Positions 49,354 to 58,576 are shown, numbered from the stretch's first letter. The stretch: 64,000 bases of DNA from JAAXVQ01 sp964604705 (GCA_964604705.1 CAZSAP010000014.1:10880-74879); one strand, 5' to 3'. Translations and numbers: made by a program. The notes: generated by a model from the sequence alone, not told the origin.

Positions 49354-52176
49354 TTACGCTCCGGGTTCCCCAATCTGCTTAACCACACCATGCCCGACAA
49401 ACGCCACTCTCACCTTGGTAAGTTGCGAGAGATCCAGTTCCTGGTTTTTGCTGTCCTCAGGCCGGATCTGCACGCCCCAGGTGGCAAAGGGGCTGAGCAT
49501 CATGAACTGGTTCTGAAACGTTAGATCTCCCTGATTCTTATCATAGGTTTGATCCCGCAGCCGGTACTCAAAGGAAACCGTCCGCTGGGCATGGGCAAAC
49601 GTCCAGACTTGCGCATGATCCTCGTTGTACAAATGCGAAACCCCATAATGCTCCAGCGCAATCGTGGCCGTGGCTTCGGGATTGTTGCTCTTGGCCCCTT
49701 CCAAAAAGCAATGCACGCTGCGGATCAACGGGCAGACAATATTGGCAAACGGACGCTGGGGCGGACAGTTCATGTTTAAAGGCAGTGTGATCCACACCGG
49801 TTTTCCCTGCTTTAACCGTTCGATGTCTTCGGGATCGGAAATGACCACCTCGCGCGCCGGGAACGGCGAAGGGGCGCCGGCCTCTTCCTTGGCCCGATTC
49901 AATTCCGAGAGCAGATACGCAAAATGACTCTCAAGCGTGGAGACCCGGTAGTCCACAAAACGCAAGGGCTTGGGAGAAAGCGTGTAGTACTCAAGCGAGC
50001 GCGCCATCGAGTGCAAGGTTTCAATCACCAGTGATTTCACCATCAGCAGCGTTTGATCAATATACTGCAGGAAGACCGGCCGCAAGAGATTGGTTTCCTC
50101 GGTGATCTGGGTCTCGAGATTGGCGGTCTCTTGCTTGGCCACCTCGATCTTTTTTTCCAGATTGTCCAGCTGAATATACGCCGCATCGTGATTGGTGATC
50201 GCGGTGTTGCGCTGGTTGACGATCTCCATGTAGGCGTGCATGGCTTCGACATACGGCTGCGATTCCGGTATACCCGTGAACTGTTTCATGAGCTCATCAA
50301 ACTCTTCTTTTTTCACAACCAGCTTGACGCTGTCAGCATTGCCTGTGGCCCGGGCTTTGGTAATGGTGTTGTAGGCCTGGGAAAGCTGCTGAATATTCCC
50401 CTGCACTTTGGCCACGCTCTCGGCAATGGTTCCCAGCGGCTTGACCCGTTCGCCAAACGATTGCGAATCACCAACCGGCAGCAGGGCAAAAGCTTTAAGC
50501 CCCGAGAAAGCCGGCGCGACATTCACCCCGGCCTGGATAATGCAACGGGCAACATTGAGTATCCCCATTATCTGATCGCACTCCACTTTCCGGAGTACGG
50601 CCACATGAAAGCTTTGCTGCGCTTTAAAAATCACCATTTCCTGTTGCATGAGCTTTACACCTAGCGCGCTGATCGAATCATGCAGCTTGTGAATGGATTT
50701 ATTCAAAAGCTCTTTCTGGGGCAGCAATTGCTTTTCGATTAAATCATTCAGCGTGGTTTTCTGCTTATTGAGAAACGCCTTGGCTTTACGGCTTTTGGCT
50801 TCTTCCTTCCAAAAGGCATCGGTATCGTTTTCCAAATCCAGAGCGACTTTGATATACGCTTCATACGCTTGCTTGTTCTCGCGAAACGAGAGCGAAGGAA
50901 TAAAGTTGGGCAGCTTGCCATAATAATCCAAACCGCGCTCTAAATTGAGCAACAGCACATTACACCGCGCATGAATGGCCTGCATCCGCGGTTGGGTGGC
51001 CTTCGCCGTGGCCCGGAAGAGATAGGTCAGCACCTCTTCCACGGCTTGAGCATCTTCCAAAGTACTGGTATTCAGGTACAACCGTTCGGCCGCGAAAAGC
51101 GCCATCGCGAGCACGGAATTATCCGAAGAAAACGGGCTCAAAAACGATTCTTGTTCCCACAAGCCCTGCCAGAGCACATCATGCGTCACTGCCTTTATAT
51201 CCACCAACCCGGCCGTGCCCTTGTCCTGGTCCGTGATCACCGGCGTATCGCCCACACCGTCAGTACCACCTTCAGCACCATCCGGGCACTTACCCGGAAT
51301 CATACGGTTCGGTTTGGCCGGGTCATGACTCATGGATCCGCCAACCCCGCCCTTGCCGCCGACCCCGCCTGCGCCGGGTTTGGCGTCTTCATCGGTTACA
51401 AAGGATTGGCCCGGATCGGCGATCAACCTGCCGGCACACATGGGCGAGACGGCCCGCAAATATATGGTTCCGCCATTGCCATGTCGCCCGCGCTTGCCGG
51501 CCTTACCGCCCTTGCCGCCCTGGCCGCCCTTGCCGCCCGGGGTGGCATGTTGGATTATGATTATGTTGCAGCGAAATTTTGAACCTGGCTTGGGAATCTG
51601 GCGGACTTCCTGATTAAGTCCGGGTGCACCGATTTTGCCCGTGCCGCCTTTGCCGCCGTCTTGCCCGGCGCCGCCCGGACCGCCATTGGCGGTGAGTTTA
51701 GGCAGACCCAGAATAGTCTCTGCCAATATGTTAATCCGTCCGCCGGGTGTGCCAGCTCCGCCCTCGCCCCCATCGGTCCCTGGTTTGCCCGGATCTCCGT
51801 AGTTTTCGCCCTCGCCCCCGGGTAGGGCTTGCCCAGTTTTTCGCTCACCCGCCACCCCGCTGACATCCAGCGATCCCTCGGTTCCAAAAATCAGATACCG
51901 GCAAAAAATCGATATGTTCGCCGTATCACTCGAGCGCAACGCGCTGTTTATCCTGACAATATGTCCATACACCCGCAGCTCCTTCAGGTTGCGGTCAAAA
52001 CACCCATCCAAAGTTATATCCAGCCCCGAAACCACCAAGGTGTTGGCATTGGGTTTGTATTGGGATTGGATTTGGGTATCAAACAAGTACTGGGTGAGCC
52101 GCTCATCCAGCAATGGCGTGGGGTCTTTAGGTGCTGTGCTTGGGGTGGTTTTGGTTTCCATGGCTTCGTTTGACAT
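49354..52176 (-). CDS. Large collagen-like/coiled-coil protein with Tc-toxin-like C-terminal region (inferred)
   Basis: Start at 52176 after AAGGAGAATCACAGT. 940 residues, no signal peptide. Residues 60-115 are beta-rich (LRVYGHIVRINSALRSSDTA). Residues 115-310 are Gly-rich with GGxGG runs (GGPGGAGQDGGKGGTGKIG and GGKGGQGGKGGKAGKRG). About 390-800 is helical coiled coil, with a hydrophobic stretch GILNVARCIIQAGVNVAPAF in the middle and LEKKIEVAKQETANLETQIT later. The end (about 800-940) has VVISDPEDIERLKQGKPVWI, IVCPLIRSVHCFLEG and LSPFATWGVQIR. The order 'helical stem, then Lk.GkP...LP, IxxV...P, SPFxxW' recalls the TcB-binding end of Tc-toxin A subunits. Third gene of a three-gene operon. 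Confidence 0.7.
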   Translation of the reverse strand: MSNEAMETKTTPSTAPKDPTPLLDERLTQYLFDTQIQSQYKPNANTLVVSGLDITLDGCFDRNLKELRVYGHIVRINSALRSSDTANISIFCRYLIFGTEGSLDVSGVAGERKTGQALPGGEGENYGDPGKPGTDGGEGGAGTPGGRINILAETILGLPKLTANGGPGGAGQDGGKGGTGKIGAPGLNQEVRQIPKPGSKFRCNIIIIQHATPGGKGGQGGKGGKAGKRGRHGNGGTIYLRAVSPMCAGRLIADPGQSFVTDEDAKPGAGGVGGKGGVGGSMSHDPAKPNRMIPGKCPDGAEGGTDGVGDTPVITDQDKGTAGLVDIKAVTHDVLWQGLWEQESFLSPFSSDNSVLAMALFAAERLYLNTSTLEDAQAVEEVLTYLFRATAKATQPRMQAIHARCNVLLLNLERGLDYYGKLPNFIPSLSFRENKQAYEAYIKVALDLENDTDAFWKEEAKSRKAKAFLNKQKTTLNDLIEKQLLPQKELLNKSIHKLHDSISALGVKLMQQEMVIFKAQQSFHVAVLRKVECDQIMGILNVARCIIQAGVNVAPAFSGLKAFALLPVGDSQSFGERVKPLGTIAESVAKVQGNIQQLSQAYNTITKARATGNADSVKLVVKKEEFDELMKQFTGIPESQPYVEAMHAYMEIVNQRNTAITNHDAAYIQLDNLEKKIEVAKQETANLETQITEETNLLRPVFLQYIDQTLLMVKSLVIETLHSMARSLEYYTLSPKPLRFVDYRVSTLESHFAYLLSELNRAKEEAGAPSPFPAREVVISDPEDIERLKQGKPVWITLPLNMNCPPQRPFANIVCPLIRSVHCFLEGAKSNNPEATATIALEHYGVSHLYNEDHAQVWTFAHAQRTVSFEYRLRDQTYDKNQGDLTFQNQFMMLSPFATWGVQIRPEDSKNQELDLSQLTKVRVAFVGHGVVKQIGEPGA

Positions 52177-52302
52177 ACTGTGATTCTCCTTGTGGAGTAT
52201 TGAATTTTCGATTGTGTCTGATTTAAAAATCACCGTACCGATCGCGAAAGGCAAAAGGTGCCAGCCACCAAAACCCCATCCCCGAACACTAGCACTTACT
52301 GC

Positions 52303-52638
52303 CTAATAATCCACGGTTACTTGAAAGCAGTCATTGGCGTCCGTGGCCGTGGCCGCCGTGAGCTTGGCCAGCATTATGGAGTGCACCCCCTGCTCCAGTT
52401 GAACGGGAATCTTTTTCAGCGGGAGCGTTACATGCACATTGGCCTGATTGCTAAAAAAGCGGATCTCGCCGATCGGTTTCTCGTCTAAGAGAATTTGGAT
52501 GCCAATGGCTTTGTTGGCCTCGCTGGAAAACGCTGTGGCAGAAACCATCAACGTGCACGGTTCGTTGCCCTCGGCCGGAAACTGCGCCAGTGCGGGCAAA
52601 GGTCCTTGGGTGTCGAGTACTATCTGGTCACGGTTCAT
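52303..52638 (-). CDS. Small beta-rich protein, paralogue 2
   Basis: 111 residues after GAGGAG. Begins MNRDQIVLDTQGPLPALAQF; the middle has CTLMVSATAFSSEANKAIGI and IGEIRFFSNQANVHVTLPLK, the end TATDANDCFQVTVDY. Alternating hydrophobic residues suggest a beta-sandwich. No signal peptide. Related along its full length to the neighbour at 52681. Family not recognised. Confidence 0.75.
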   Translation of the reverse strand: MNRDQIVLDTQGPLPALAQFPAEGNEPCTLMVSATAFSSEANKAIGIQILLDEKPIGEIRFFSNQANVHVTLPLKKIPVQLEQGVHSIMLAKLTAATATDANDCFQVTVDY

Positions 52639-52680
52639 GCGTTTTTCTCCTCGGGAAGTAGTGGTGCCGGCATCGGCCGG

Positions 52681-53019
52681 CTAGTACTCAATGACTGCCT
52701 GAAAATAGTCGTTGGCGTCGGTAACGGTGGGTGGGGTCAGGGGCACCAGCTGCAAGGTGTGCGCGCCTATGTCGAGCGTAAGCGTGAAGAGGCGCACCGG
52801 CAGGCTCACATGCACGTTGGACAAATTGCAAAAGAAGCGGATCTCCCCCACTTTCTTCCCGTCCACAACAACGGCCAAACCCACCGTGGCATTGGCCGAA
52901 CTGGAGTACACGGTCGCCGAAACCGACAACGTGCACGGGGCATTGCTCTCGGCTTGAAACGTCTTGGGTGTGTTTGGTACAGGACCGTACGTGTCGATCA
53001 CAATCTGGTCTAGGGACAT
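52681..53019 (-). CDS. Small beta-rich protein, paralogue 1
   Basis: 112 residues after GAGGAG, first gene of the operon. MSLDQIVIDTYGPVPNTPKT, CTLSVSATVYSSSANATVGL, VGEIRFFCNLSNVHVSLPVR and TVTDANDYFQAVIEY line up with the paralogue (about 45 % by eye, not computed). Likely a sandwich fold that binds the large protein or a glycan; this is inference. The gap to the next gene is 42 bp. Confidence 0.75.
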   Translation of the reverse strand: MSLDQIVIDTYGPVPNTPKTFQAESNAPCTLSVSATVYSSSANATVGLAVVVDGKKVGEIRFFCNLSNVHVSLPVRLFTLTLDIGAHTLQLVPLTPPTVTDANDYFQAVIEY

Positions 53020-53090
53020 GAAAGACTCCTCTCGGAAATGAATGATCTCCCCAAGGGCAAGGTGCCCGAGGGGCGCAACTGAAACGGGGA

Positions 53091-53188
53091 CAGCGTCAAC
53101 TTTATAAAGTTAGCATCATCGAGCCTTATCCACCAACCTACGTCTCAAACCCGCGGCTGGTTTGGGCGTATGGCAACACGCCTCTGCA
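53091..53188. repeat. Gene-less block L + decayed palindrome P12
   Basis: AGCGTCAACTTTATAAAG, then CCACCAACCTACGTCTCAAA, then TTGGGCGTAT...ACACGCCTC (53160-53188). It separates the three-gene operon from the beta-barrel gene. Confidence 0.7.
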
Positions 53189-53193
53189 GGAGA

Positions 53194-53237
53194 GACGGTG
53201 TTCGGATAAACCCATACCGGCCAACCGACCATCCGAG
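53194..53237. repeat. Decayed copy of the REP-like inverted repeat
   Basis: GACGGTGTTCGGATAA...CCATCCGAGCC, compare 49282-49344. Confidence 0.45.
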
Positions 53238-53239
53238 CC

Positions 53240-54127
53240 TCATTGAAACTGCATGCCCACCTTTACACCCACCCGCTGTTCTTTGCCCCATTTGTCCATG
53301 AAGGGCTTCTCGACATATTCCCGCAGGTAGACCGCACGAATATTTTGCACATCGTTCTTTTGGTAAATAACCGCTTGAGTCAAATCAAAGCATTCATAAA
53401 AAAGACTGACATACCCCAGGTTTAAGTTGCCCATGTTGCTGGCGGCCACAGTATAGCCGCGAAAGACAATCGTCTCCACTCCCCAACCCCAGCGGTCCAG
53501 CGTGTTGGCGCCACGGCGCGCTCCGCTTTGGCTTGAGGTCCACCCCGTACTGCTGCTGCCCATGTTGGTGAACGAAAACTTGCTGTACACTTTCACGACA
53601 GGTGCATAGCGGTGCGGATAGCGCAATATAAGACCGTAATAAAAATCAAACGTATTTTCAGGCTTGCCGGCGCGGAGGTAGTCCAGGCGCGCCGCCCCCG
53701 CCTCCAAGGCCGTGACTTCCCGATCCTCTTCTTCGGTCCTGGGGTTGGTCATGTAGTCGCGATTGGTAAGGGCTTCGTATTCCGGAGGCATGCGGTAATA
53801 CCGGTTGAAATCGTCTAAAAATCCCGGAGCATAGGCGCCGTCGCTGACCAGATTGATGCCGAGCATGGGCGAGAGGATGAGTGCATCGTTTATGAAGCGT
53901 CCCGCATTTACTCCGAACTCCAAGAAAAAACCGTGCCCCGCCTGGGTGATGCCGCCTAAGTACGCCCCGCGGTAGCCTAGGTCCAGGTTGAAATAGCCGA
54001 CTTCATCGTTGGGATAAAATCCTTCTGAGGCAAAATCATCAGCCTGGGTTTGCGGTGGTGCGATTGCAGCGACAAGCGCGAACCAACCCAAAAGCAGGCA
54101 CAACCTTGTACGGCAACGAATGTTCAT
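53240..54127 (-). CDS. Outer-membrane beta-barrel-like protein
   Basis: The start at 54127 follows GGAGGAGGGCGA. 295 residues: signal peptide (LCLLLGWFALVAAIA), then amphipathic beta strands (VGYFNLDLGYRGAYLGGITQ, HGFFLEFGVNAGRF, NTFDFYYGLILRYPHRYAPV) and an aromatic-ending last strand GVKVGMQFQ. This layout is typical of an outer-membrane barrel. No family named. Confidence 0.6.
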   Translation of the reverse strand: MNIRCRTRLCLLLGWFALVAAIAPPQTQADDFASEGFYPNDEVGYFNLDLGYRGAYLGGITQAGHGFFLEFGVNAGRFINDALILSPMLGINLVSDGAYAPGFLDDFNRYYRMPPEYEALTNRDYMTNPRTEEEDREVTALEAGAARLDYLRAGKPENTFDFYYGLILRYPHRYAPVVKVYSKFSFTNMGSSSTGWTSSQSGARRGANTLDRWGWGVETIVFRGYTVAASNMGNLNLGYVSLFYECFDLTQAVIYQKNDVQNIRAVYLREYVEKPFMDKWGKEQRVGVKVGMQFQ

Positions 54128-54200
54128 TCGCCCTCCTCCCATGACCCACAAACGGGTAAAGTAGATACCTGGGACCTTATTTTGAATCGGAACCAGCGAC

Positions 54201-54262
54201 GGTGTCAAGTTAGTAAGCTCAATCTTTTAATTCGTTGCCACCGACCAAAGTCTCAGCCCCTA
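54201..54262. repeat. Decayed block L without palindrome
   Basis: GGTGTCAAGTTAGTAAGCTC ... GTTGCCACCGACCAAAGTCTC; weak but in the same order as the other block L copies. Confidence 0.4.
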
Positions 54263-54399
54263 CTCTCCGTCTCTGTTCTAGACCGAGGTTTAAACTGATT
54301 TCAACAAAAAACAAACCGCAAACAAAAGTTTTCAAATTTGCTTTTTGCTATAGTAAGTATGCTTTCAATAGAAAACAACCTTAAAAGGAGAGTAAAGAC

Positions 54400-54762
54400 A
54401 TGAAAATCACGGCAATGATTCTGGGAATTCTAGCAGGGTTGGTTGGCGCCATGCACGGGGTTTTGGAAATGTTACAAGGCAATGCGGCCACACCCGGACT
54501 TCTCATTAACGCAAATCAAGGCGGGCAGTCCCCCATGCCGGCCTTGTCGGTTATTCCAAATTTTCTCATCACCGGAATTTTGGCGCTGTTGGTGAGTGTC
54601 GTACTTATGTTTTGGGTCATGCGCCAGTTGCAGAAAAAAAACGGCGTTCCGGTGCTGTTGGGACTCTCCCTGCTTCTGCTCTTGGTGGGCGGGGGATTTA
54701 TCCCACCGGTATTGGGAACCGCAGCCGTGATGATCTCCGCGTTTGGGATAAAAAAAGCCTAG
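54400..54762 (+). CDS. Small membrane protein of unknown function
   Basis: 120 residues after AAAAGGAGAG. Four hydrophobic segments (MILGILAGLVGAMHGVLEML, FLITGILALLVSVVLMFWVM, VLLGLSLLLLLVGGGFIPPV and GTAAVMISAFGI). Monocistronic. Resembles small four-helix membrane proteins without a known role. Confidence 0.7.
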   Translation: MKITAMILGILAGLVGAMHGVLEMLQGNAATPGLLINANQGGQSPMPALSVIPNFLITGILALLVSVVLMFWVMRQLQKKNGVPVLLGLSLLLLLVGGGFIPPVLGTAAVMISAFGIKKA

Positions 54763-54783
54763 CTGTCACTCCGACTCTTTGAG

Positions 54784-54812
54784 TGTAGGGGCGCATGCCC
54801 TACGCCCCTACA
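54784..54812. repeat. Palindrome P13, variant form
   Basis: TGTAGGGGCG and CGCCCCTACA, 10-bp arms around CATGCCCTA. The remaining 54813-55029 stretch shows no supported gene; a short minus-strand reading frame at 54842-55024 has no features. Confidence 0.7.
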
Positions 54813-55029
54813 CCCGGAGCTTTCCCCCGCACACTCACGGTCTATGCTTCTTCGCCAGCGAATAACTCACCCGAAAATACATGGCCACCACTCCCACCCA
54901 CGCCACTGACCCATGCCTCCATTTTTTGCATGAGGCGCGGAGGGAAACATGTTATAAAGTAATCACTCGAGCTTACTTTTAAGCCTAGGCTTGAAGGCGA
55001 AGCGTCCAACTTCGATAGAAACATTTACT

Positions 55030-55054
55030 CCAGGGAAACGTATGGTTTCCCTGG
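55030..55054 (+). promoter_or_regulatory. Leader hairpin (copy C, second hairpin only)
   Basis: CCAGGGAAAC-GTATG-GTTTCCCTGG, 32 nt before the start codon, followed by AAGCTCC as in copies A (AAGCTTC) and B (ATGCTCT). Confidence 0.45.
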
Positions 55055-55086
55055 AAGCTCCGCTAAATACACCAAGAGGAAAAACC

Positions 55087-56856
55087 ATGAACAAACATTC
55101 TCGATTGAGTAGCCTGGTGATGGCCATGCTCTGCGTGATCCTGTTCAGTAAAATCATGTTGGCGGCCTCGGTTACGGACTTTGTCATCACTGTTAAAACC
55201 GACAATGCCGGCACATCCGCCTCCAACCAGTTCATCATCCCCACGCTGGATGGGGGCTACAACTACGATGTGGACTTAAATGGGCTGAACACCTGGCAAT
55301 ATACTGGTATCACGGGAAACACAACCTGCGTCTACAGCACGCCAGGCACATACACCCTGCGCATCCGCGGCACCTTCCCCCGGATTTTCTTCAACAACGA
55401 AGGAGACTGCCAAAAAATACTGCGGGTGGAACAATGGGGTACTCAGGCCTGGACTTCCATGGGGAGTGCGTTTATGGGGTGCTCGAATTTAACCCTGACA
55501 GCCCCCGATGCGCCAAACTTGTCCAATGTCACTGATATGCGCAACATATTTTACGGGGCCAGTGCCATGAACCAGAACATCAACGGCTGGGACGTGAGTC
55601 ATGTCACGGACATGGCCGGCGCCTTCCAAGGGGCCAGTGCGTTTAACCAACCGCTCGCCAGTTGGAATACGGCGAATGTGACCATGATGGCCGGCATGTT
55701 CTGGGACGCTACGGCGTTCAATCAGCCCATCGGGTCCTGGAACACGGGCAACGTCACCCACATGAGTTACATGTTCTACAATGCCGCGGCGTTCAACCAG
55801 CCCATCGGGTCCTGGAACACGGCGAAGGTGCAGGATATGTCGATGATGTTTTCAGACGCCATGGCGTTCGACCAGCCCCTCGGGTCTTGGAACACCGGCA
55901 GCGTCACCACCATGCAAAGCATGTTCAATCACTCCGTGTTCAACCAACCCATCGGGTCCTGGAACACGGCCAATGTCCAGAATATGCACATGATGTTTTA
56001 CAACGCCACCGTCTTCAACCAGCCCATCGGGTCCTGGAACACAGGGCAGGTGCAGGACATGGCCTACATGTTTTCTTTCAACCCTGCATTCAACCAAAAC
56101 CTCAGCAGTTGGAACACGGCCAATGTCCAAGATATGTCCCACATGTTTGAACAAACCAGCGCCTTCGACCAAAATCTTGGGGCATGGCAGGTCACCGGCT
56201 TGACGAATGCCGCTGCCATGTTTTCTCTAGTCACGCTCTCTACGGCAAACTACGATGCCCTCTTAAACGGCTGGGGCGCGCAAAACGTAAACAACAGCGT
56301 CATCTTCAACGGCGGCGGAAGCCAATACTCTGCGGGGGCGGCCATGCGCACACATCTTGTCAGTGCAAAGGGCTGGACCATCACGGATGGGGGCGCAGCG
56401 CCAACGCCGACACCTACGCCCTCCCCGACGATCACACCTACGCTTACCCGTTCTGTCACATACACCATTACCCCGACAGTGACCGCAACGCCTACAATTA
56501 CGCCCACACCGTCGGTCACACCCACTCGTACCCATTCGGCGACTGCCACCCTCACAACCGCCGACCCATCCAATCCTTTGTCCAATATCAATTTGGCAGG
56601 CAAGGCTTTCCTGGTCTACCCCCAACCTGGGCGCGATCATGTCCAATTTTTGGTGAACCCCGACCATGCGGCAGTGTGCAAGGTGCAACTCATGAATCTC
56701 GCCGGCGAACCTGTGGCTGTTTTGGAAGAATCACTGACATCAGGAAAAGCAATCCTCACCTGGAACTGCCGTCAAATCGCCCCCGGGCTCTACTTGGCTC
56801 GTATTTCCATGGACGGCAAGGAAATAGGCAAAACCAAAGTCGCCATCGTGCGGTAG
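55087..56856 (+). CDS. BspA/DUF285-type surface protein (shorter paralogue) with C-terminal sorting-type domain
   Basis: The start at 55087 (after AAGAGGAAAAACC) begins the signal peptide (VMAMLCVILFSKIMLAAS). 589 residues: VTDFVITVKTDNAGTSASNQ as in the 781-residue paralogue, then ten DUF285 units (for example PIGSWNTGNVTHMSYMF, NLSSWNTANVQDMSHMF), then a Thr/Pro/Ser stalk (about 440-490). The C-terminal domain is VYPQPGRDHVQFLVN ... KVAIVR. The first half matches the other protein in order and spacing, so the two share ancestry, with repeat-number change. Confidence 0.88.
   Translation: MNKHSRLSSLVMAMLCVILFSKIMLAASVTDFVITVKTDNAGTSASNQFIIPTLDGGYNYDVDLNGLNTWQYTGITGNTTCVYSTPGTYTLRIRGTFPRIFFNNEGDCQKILRVEQWGTQAWTSMGSAFMGCSNLTLTAPDAPNLSNVTDMRNIFYGASAMNQNINGWDVSHVTDMAGAFQGASAFNQPLASWNTANVTMMAGMFWDATAFNQPIGSWNTGNVTHMSYMFYNAAAFNQPIGSWNTAKVQDMSMMFSDAMAFDQPLGSWNTGSVTTMQSMFNHSVFNQPIGSWNTANVQNMHMMFYNATVFNQPIGSWNTGQVQDMAYMFSFNPAFNQNLSSWNTANVQDMSHMFEQTSAFDQNLGAWQVTGLTNAAAMFSLVTLSTANYDALLNGWGAQNVNNSVIFNGGGSQYSAGAAMRTHLVSAKGWTITDGGAAPTPTPTPSPTITPTLTRSVTYTITPTVTATPTITPTPSVTPTRTHSATATLTTADPSNPLSNINLAGKAFLVYPQPGRDHVQFLVNPDHAAVCKVQLMNLAGEPVAVLEESLTSGKAILTWNCRQIAPGLYLARISMDGKEIGKTKVAIVR
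55500..56230 (+). repeat. Ten tandem coding repeats (DUF285)
   Basis: 72-75-bp in-frame units with short phrases such as CAGCCCATCGGGTCCTGGAA recurring every unit. Confidence 0.85.
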
Positions 56857-56879
56857 GCCTAGTGTGCGAAAAACGAAGA

Positions 56880-56975
56880 CAGTGTCAACTTTGTAAACTT
56901 AACTCCATCTAGCCTTTTCCATCAACCAACGTCTCAAACCCACTGCTTCTTTGGGCGTATGCCATACGCCCCTAC
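56880..56975. repeat. Block L + palindrome P14
   Basis: GTGTCAACTTTGTAAACTTA, then ACGTCTCAAACCCACTGC, then palindrome at 56949-56975 (loop GCC, left end TTGGGCGTAT). Confidence 0.8.
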
Positions 56976-57330
56976 ATGCCGATCTTAAACCCGATCTTCT
57001 TTCTCTTTGGAGGCTCCAGCTCCGGGCGCAGATCATCAAAGACCTGAAACACTTCGTCCAACTTGTGCTCATGTTGCATCAACTTCGTCTCGTGTTTGTT
57101 TATCTGGTTCAATACAAAGCTTTGCGCCCCCAGCTAGGCCCGTAAGCGGATAAACGTCCTCATGATCTGAATATTGACATCAATGGCGCGATCACTTTTA
57201 AGTACACTCGAAAAAATGGCTACTCCACTCTCAGTAAACGCGTAAGGAAGTTTCCGGGTCCCGCCCCAACTTGATGTGCCAAAATGGCATTTCAAGTCTG
57301 AAAATTCTTTGAAATTAAAAGGTTTCAAAC
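56972..57330 (-). pseudogene. ORF6N remnant, copy 4 (N-terminus lost, internal stop)
   Basis: Read on the minus strand from about 57330: FKEFSDLKCHFGTSSWGG, KLPYAFTESGVAIFSSVL, DVNIQIMRTFIRLRA, then TAG (57134-57136) in place of the Glu codon of copy 3. The frame then continues LGAQSFVLNQINKHETKLMQ, DEVFQVFDDLRPE and KKIGFKIGM, and stops in palindrome P14 (56972-56974). The first about 65 codons and the leader are missing, where the lipoprotein gene at 57337 ends. Confidence 0.85.
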
Positions 57331-57336
57331 TGATTG

Positions 57337-58368
57337 CTAATAGAGATATATATTCCTCAACCAAAGCGTTCCAAATACATCCGCAATGGTAATCGAGAAA
57401 AGCGTGCCCGGCGCCATCTCAGTGACGGATGTGAAGTCACACACCCAGCCTTGACCCTCCACAAAGGTTTTGCTGACTTGCCACTGCCTGTACTCTCCGG
57501 TCTGCTCCTGCACCCAGACCGAGAAACACGCCTTGGGATCCATGATGCGCAGATACAGCGTTCGGCAATGTTGCGGATCCCAGGGAATCATGGGGCTTTG
57601 CACCTTTCCGCCGAGTTGTACATTGCCTTGAATGATTGCATGGCCGGCCGTGTTTTGGATCACGGCATGGAAGCCAGGGTTGGTGGTCTCGTCGAACCAT
57701 CCGTGGGTGTGCTGGTTATACATGTTGTACCTGGACTCATACCAGTAGGGGGCTCCTGCAGGCAACTCCTCACCTGCGGTAAACACATACAAATCACTGA
57801 TTTCTATATGTTGCCCAATACCGCCTTCCACCACCAGGTCTATGGTAAAGCGGCCGCTGCCTTGGTTTACTTGCGCCAGGATCTCCGTCAGGTTGTAATC
57901 TTTATACCCTGTTTCCGTTGTGCTGTCCTGCAAGGTCCAGGTCCGCCACGCTCCGCCGTCTTCTTGAATAAGAATCTTCCACGCACAAGCAAATGCCCGG
58001 AAAGGCACACCTATGCGTAGGTTCACCACGGCGTTGGCCGTGTTGGCGTACGCTATGGGAAAGGTGCGAACCTTCCCCCAGTTGTCACCGTTCACACGGT
58101 TAATGTTTGCGGTAATATGCTGGTCGCTCACCGTAATGGTCGCGTTGTAATCCGGGTTATCCGTTGCGTCGAACCAATACCAAGGCTTTTGACCTATGTT
58201 GCCGCTTAGGTACGCTGAGTAAATCACACCCCCAGGGCGGAACGTTTTGGCCCTCAGGGCATTGTCGGCTTTGGATTCTTGAGAAGCAACGGGATTTTGT
58301 TTTCCACACCCAATCAAACCTACCACCCCCAGTAACCCGCACATCAAAAGAACCATGGATTTTTTCAT
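57337..58368 (-). CDS. Lipoprotein with two tandem beta-sandwich domains
   Basis: The start at 58368 follows AAGGGGGTTGTC. 343 residues, lipobox GVVGLIGC. Two similar halves: 'PWYWFDATDNPDYNATITV ... WKILIQEDGGAWRTWTLQ' and 'PYWYESRYNMYN ... FSVWVQEQTGEYRQWQVS', each ending in a strand near LY (EISDLYVF, LRNIYLY). This looks like carbohydrate-binding or discoidin-like sandwiches in tandem. Role: surface binding, inferred. Its 3' end abuts the ORF6N remnant. Confidence 0.65.
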   Translation of the reverse strand: MKKSMVLLMCGLLGVVGLIGCGKQNPVASQESKADNALRAKTFRPGGVIYSAYLSGNIGQKPWYWFDATDNPDYNATITVSDQHITANINRVNGDNWGKVRTFPIAYANTANAVVNLRIGVPFRAFACAWKILIQEDGGAWRTWTLQDSTTETGYKDYNLTEILAQVNQGSGRFTIDLVVEGGIGQHIEISDLYVFTAGEELPAGAPYWYESRYNMYNQHTHGWFDETTNPGFHAVIQNTAGHAIIQGNVQLGGKVQSPMIPWDPQHCRTLYLRIMDPKACFSVWVQEQTGEYRQWQVSKTFVEGQGWVCDFTSVTEMAPGTLFSITIADVFGTLWLRNIYLY

Positions 58369-58576
58369 GACAACCCCCTTGGATGCCTGCATAATTTATT
58401 CATCTGCTGAAGCAACAATAATCATTAGATACATTACCCCTACTCATTCTTACATGATAACAAAACACAATCCTCGCCCGCTTGGCAGCTTTGCGGCACC
58501 TGGCACTGCCAGCACTTCCCAGTTTTTGCTTGGTTCTACATCGTGACCAGTGGGGGGCGAAGACGGAATTCGTACT

